Positions 6,338 to 7,978 of a DNA stretch of 7,978 nt are shown in pieces (within the stretch, counting starts at the first letter, position 1; every line of letters begins with the position of its first letter). The DNA is from Methanosaeta sp. UBA80 (GTDB taxonomy: Archaea > Halobacteriota > Methanosarcinia > Methanotrichales > Methanotrichaceae): NCBI GenBank assembly GCA_002505805.1, contig DAWB01000243.1:8902-16879 (forward strand), given 5' to 3'. The notes under the pieces are model-generated. The model was not told where the DNA came from and searched no databases. It saw only the letters and a program-made list of their open reading frames with translations. The position numbers and the translations under genes were made by a program.

Positions 6338-7606
6338 TTGGAAAACACAACGGAAACGGTCAGAGAGGAGGCCACGCCTGCGGTAGAGCTTATCCAGCCG
6401 GCGGAGCAGTCAGGCGCCGAGTCCCATGAGATCGTCATTGTAGGTACAGCTCATGTCTCGGAGAAGAGCGTTCAGGAGGTGGTGGGCAAAATTGAGCAGC
6501 TGCGGCCGGATATAGTGGCTGTGGAGCTGTGCCTGGCCCGCTACCGGGCCATCACCGGGCAGGAGGAGGAGAGGGAGATCAAGATCAGCGAGCTTCTCAG
6601 TGGCGGCAAGCTCTATCTTCTTCTGGTGCAGTGGTTCCTGGCCTACATTCAGCGAAAGATGGGCGAGGAGATGGGAGTCAAGCCAGGCTCGGAGATGCTG
6701 GCGGCCATTGAGGCAGCCAAAAAATCGGGAGCCAGGGTGGCACTGGTAGACAGGGACATCAGCATCACCATTCAGCGCTTCTGGTCGGCCATGAGCCTGC
6801 TGGACAAGGTCAGACTGGTCTGGTCCCTGCTTCCCGCTGCTTTTGGCCGGGGAGAGGATGAGGAGATCGATATAGATAGCATCACCCAGGATGATATCGT
6901 CAGCCAGATGATCTCCGAATTCCGTAAGATCTCTCCCGGCGCCGCCAATGTGCTGGTGGACGAGCGCGATGCCTTCCTGGCGCGGAATTTGTACCTTCTC
7001 TCCAAACAGGGGCGGGTGCTGGCAGTGGTGGGAGCGGGGCACCGCGAGGGCATAACCAGGCACCTCGAGCACCCGGAAAAGATCCCGGCTATGGAGAGGC
7101 TCAATGAGAAACCCGGCAGCAAGATCACCCTGGTCAAGGTATTGGGTGTGGTCTTCAGCCTGCTCATACTGGCCACAATCGCCCTGGTTCTTATTACCGC
7201 TCAGTCCAGCGAGAGCATGCTGGAAGCGCTCTTGATCTGGTTTGTATTCACCGGGGGGCTTTCCGCTTTGGGCGTGCTGCTGGCCAGGGGCCATCCGCTC
7301 TCTGCTCTCACTGCTCTGATGGTGGCCTGGATGACCACTCTCAATCCCTTCGTAGCCGCTGGCTGGTTTGCAGGGATGGTGGAAGCCTGGAAGATCAAGC
7401 CCACGGTCAAAGATCTCAAGAGTCTGGCCTCTGCGGACAGCTTCTCTCAGATGCTGGAAAACCGCCTTTTCAAGGTCATTTGGGTGGCCGCTCTATCCAA
7501 CCTGGGGGCTATGGCCGGGACTTTTGCGGGCATATATCTCATATGGAAGACCATGGGGCTGGACATCGAGGCCCTGCTACAGCAGATCCTGGCATCGGTC
7601 TTTTAG
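6338..7606 (+). CDS. TraB/Tiki-family membrane protein
   Basis: This 422-residue protein belongs to the TraB/PrgY/Tiki family, known from enterococcal pheromone shutdown (TraB, PrgY) and animal Wnt inactivation (Tiki), and proposed to share a metalloprotease-like fold. A hydrophilic N-terminal tail (1-29) precedes the core. Core motifs are IVGTAHVS with GTAH at 36-39, VAVELC with Glu63, LVDRD (136-140), ERDAFLARNL (209-218) and VVGAGHREGI with GAGH at 232-235; these are the family's two GxxH motifs. The C-terminal part is membrane-embedded, with hydrophobic segments at about 264-288, 293-316, 320-345 and 378-404. The start is TTG, supported by GAGGT 7 bases upstream; no competing upstream start fits. 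The archaeal substrate is unknown. Adjacency to the site-2 protease suggests a shared membrane role, which is inference. Confidence 0.9.
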   Translation: MENTTETVREEATPAVELIQPAEQSGAESHEIVIVGTAHVSEKSVQEVVGKIEQLRPDIVAVELCLARYRAITGQEEEREIKISELLSGGKLYLLLVQWFLAYIQRKMGEEMGVKPGSEMLAAIEAAKKSGARVALVDRDISITIQRFWSAMSLLDKVRLVWSLLPAAFGRGEDEEIDIDSITQDDIVSQMISEFRKISPGAANVLVDERDAFLARNLYLLSKQGRVLAVVGAGHREGITRHLEHPEKIPAMERLNEKPGSKITLVKVLGVVFSLLILATIALVLITAQSSESMLEALLIWFVFTGGLSALGVLLARGHPLSALTALMVAWMTTLNPFVAAGWFAGMVEAWKIKPTVKDLKSLASADSFSQMLENRLFKVIWVAALSNLGAMAGTFAGIYLIWKTMGLDIEALLQQILASVF

Positions 7607-7608
7607 CT

Positions 7609-7978
7609 CTACAATTTTGTCCCGTCCAGGGCCTTTTGCAGCAGCAGAGAGAGGAGGACAAAGACCACAACACCCAGGACCAGGCTCCTGATCAGACCCA
7701 TCCGTCCCGTGCCCAGCATCACCACAAAGACGTAGCAGATCCAGGGCGGGGTGAAGAGAAGAAGACCCCTGGCGTACTCCTGCACAGTCTGGCTTCCTCC
7801 CTCCGCGGATATAACCAGAAAGCTGAAGATGGTCAGCAAAGGCAGGGTAGTTATAAAGGCGGAGAGAATACCTCTGCCCTGACTGGCAAAATAGGCGGTA
7901 AGGGCGGTCACACTGCCTCCTATGAGAAAGTAGATAGCCAGGCGCAGCCCAAAGCTCTCCAGATACGACTGCCATGCC
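7609..7978 (-). CDS. Small membrane protein, GlpM/DUF3147-like (5' end outside window)
   Basis: On the minus strand an open frame runs from the window edge to a TAG at 7611-7609; about 123 residues are visible. A GTG at 7911 is a possible start, but the frame stays open and hydrophobic upstream (residues such as LRLAIYFLIGGSVTALTAYF), so the true start is probably near or beyond the edge. Four hydrophobic segments are apparent. The order of a TLPLLTIFSFLVI helix, a hydrophilic EGGSQTVQEYARG loop, an LLLFTPPWICYVFVVML helix, a short RMGL turn and a final helix resembles the GlpM/DUF3147 family of small integral membrane proteins of unknown function. That assignment comes from remembered family layout, not a search. 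Its stop is only 2 bases from the TraB stop, a tight convergent arrangement with no room for separate terminators. Confidence 0.65.
   Translation of the reverse strand, partial: AWQSYLESFGLRLAIYFLIGGSVTALTAYFASQGRGILSAFITTLPLLTIFSFLVISAEGGSQTVQEYARGLLLFTPPWICYVFVVMLGTGRMGLIRSLVLGVVVFVLLSLLLQKALDGTKL

Noticed and set aside
6410..7294. Long open frame of 294 codons on the minus strand inside the TraB gene
   Set aside because: It is Gln/His/Pro-rich with no recognisable motif and lies entirely opposite a well-supported family gene. It is typical of an antisense shadow in GC-rich DNA.
7577..7975. Alternative minus-strand frame overlapping the GlpM/DUF3147-like gene
   Set aside because: Its translation is not membrane-like or family-like and runs into the end of the TraB gene. 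The other frame gives clean transmembrane helices and ends 2 bases from the TraB stop.
1..7978. CRISPR arrays, insertion sequences, integrase sites or phage genes
   Set aside because: I read for regularly spaced repeats, terminal inverted repeats and transposase motifs and saw none. The only large duplication is the diverged rhodanese pair.

Overview
The window looks like archaeal, probably methanogen, chromosomal DNA. The promoters are archaeal (purine-rich BRE followed by a TTTATAT box), ribosome binding sites match the archaeal 16S tail (GGTGA, GAGGT), and TTG start codons are frequent. The gene families (archaeal TraB, site-2 protease with CBS domains, fuculose-phosphate-type aldolase, exported subtilase) fit a GC-rich euryarchaeon. 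A Methanothrix-like lineage (Methanotrichaceae) is my best guess from overall feel, but nothing in the window proves a genus.

Layout. Positions 1-261 hold the 3' end of a plus-strand gene ending in an Ig-like beta-sandwich. A promoter at 261-272 then starts a plus-strand block: two tandem exported rhodanese-fold proteins (303-1448 and 1445-2437, ATGA overlap), an exported subtilisin-family protease (2481-4370) and a class II aldolase (4378-4971). The gaps are -4, 43 and 7 bases, so this is probably one transcription unit. A 241-base gap before the next start (4972-5212) holds a strong archaeal promoter. Its predicted start coincides with a perfect 9-bp inverted repeat enclosing a C/U-rich loop (5058-5114), a candidate structured RNA or leader. 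Next come a site-2 protease with two CBS domains (5213-6325) and, 12 bases later, a TraB/Tiki-family membrane protein (6338-7606). A small membrane protein resembling the GlpM/DUF3147 group runs towards them from the right edge (minus strand), its stop only 2 bases from the TraB stop.

How the genes may work together. The first block is mostly an extracytoplasmic set: two exported rhodanese-like proteins with an unusual CxPCGGG loop, plus an exported calcium-type subtilase with Ig-like domains. The second block pairs two membrane-embedded putative metalloproteases. The aldolase is cytoplasmic and metabolically unrelated at first sight. The most unusual items are the duplicated CxxC pseudo-rhodaneses and the promoter-plus-hairpin element. 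Neither can be named as a known system from the sequence alone.
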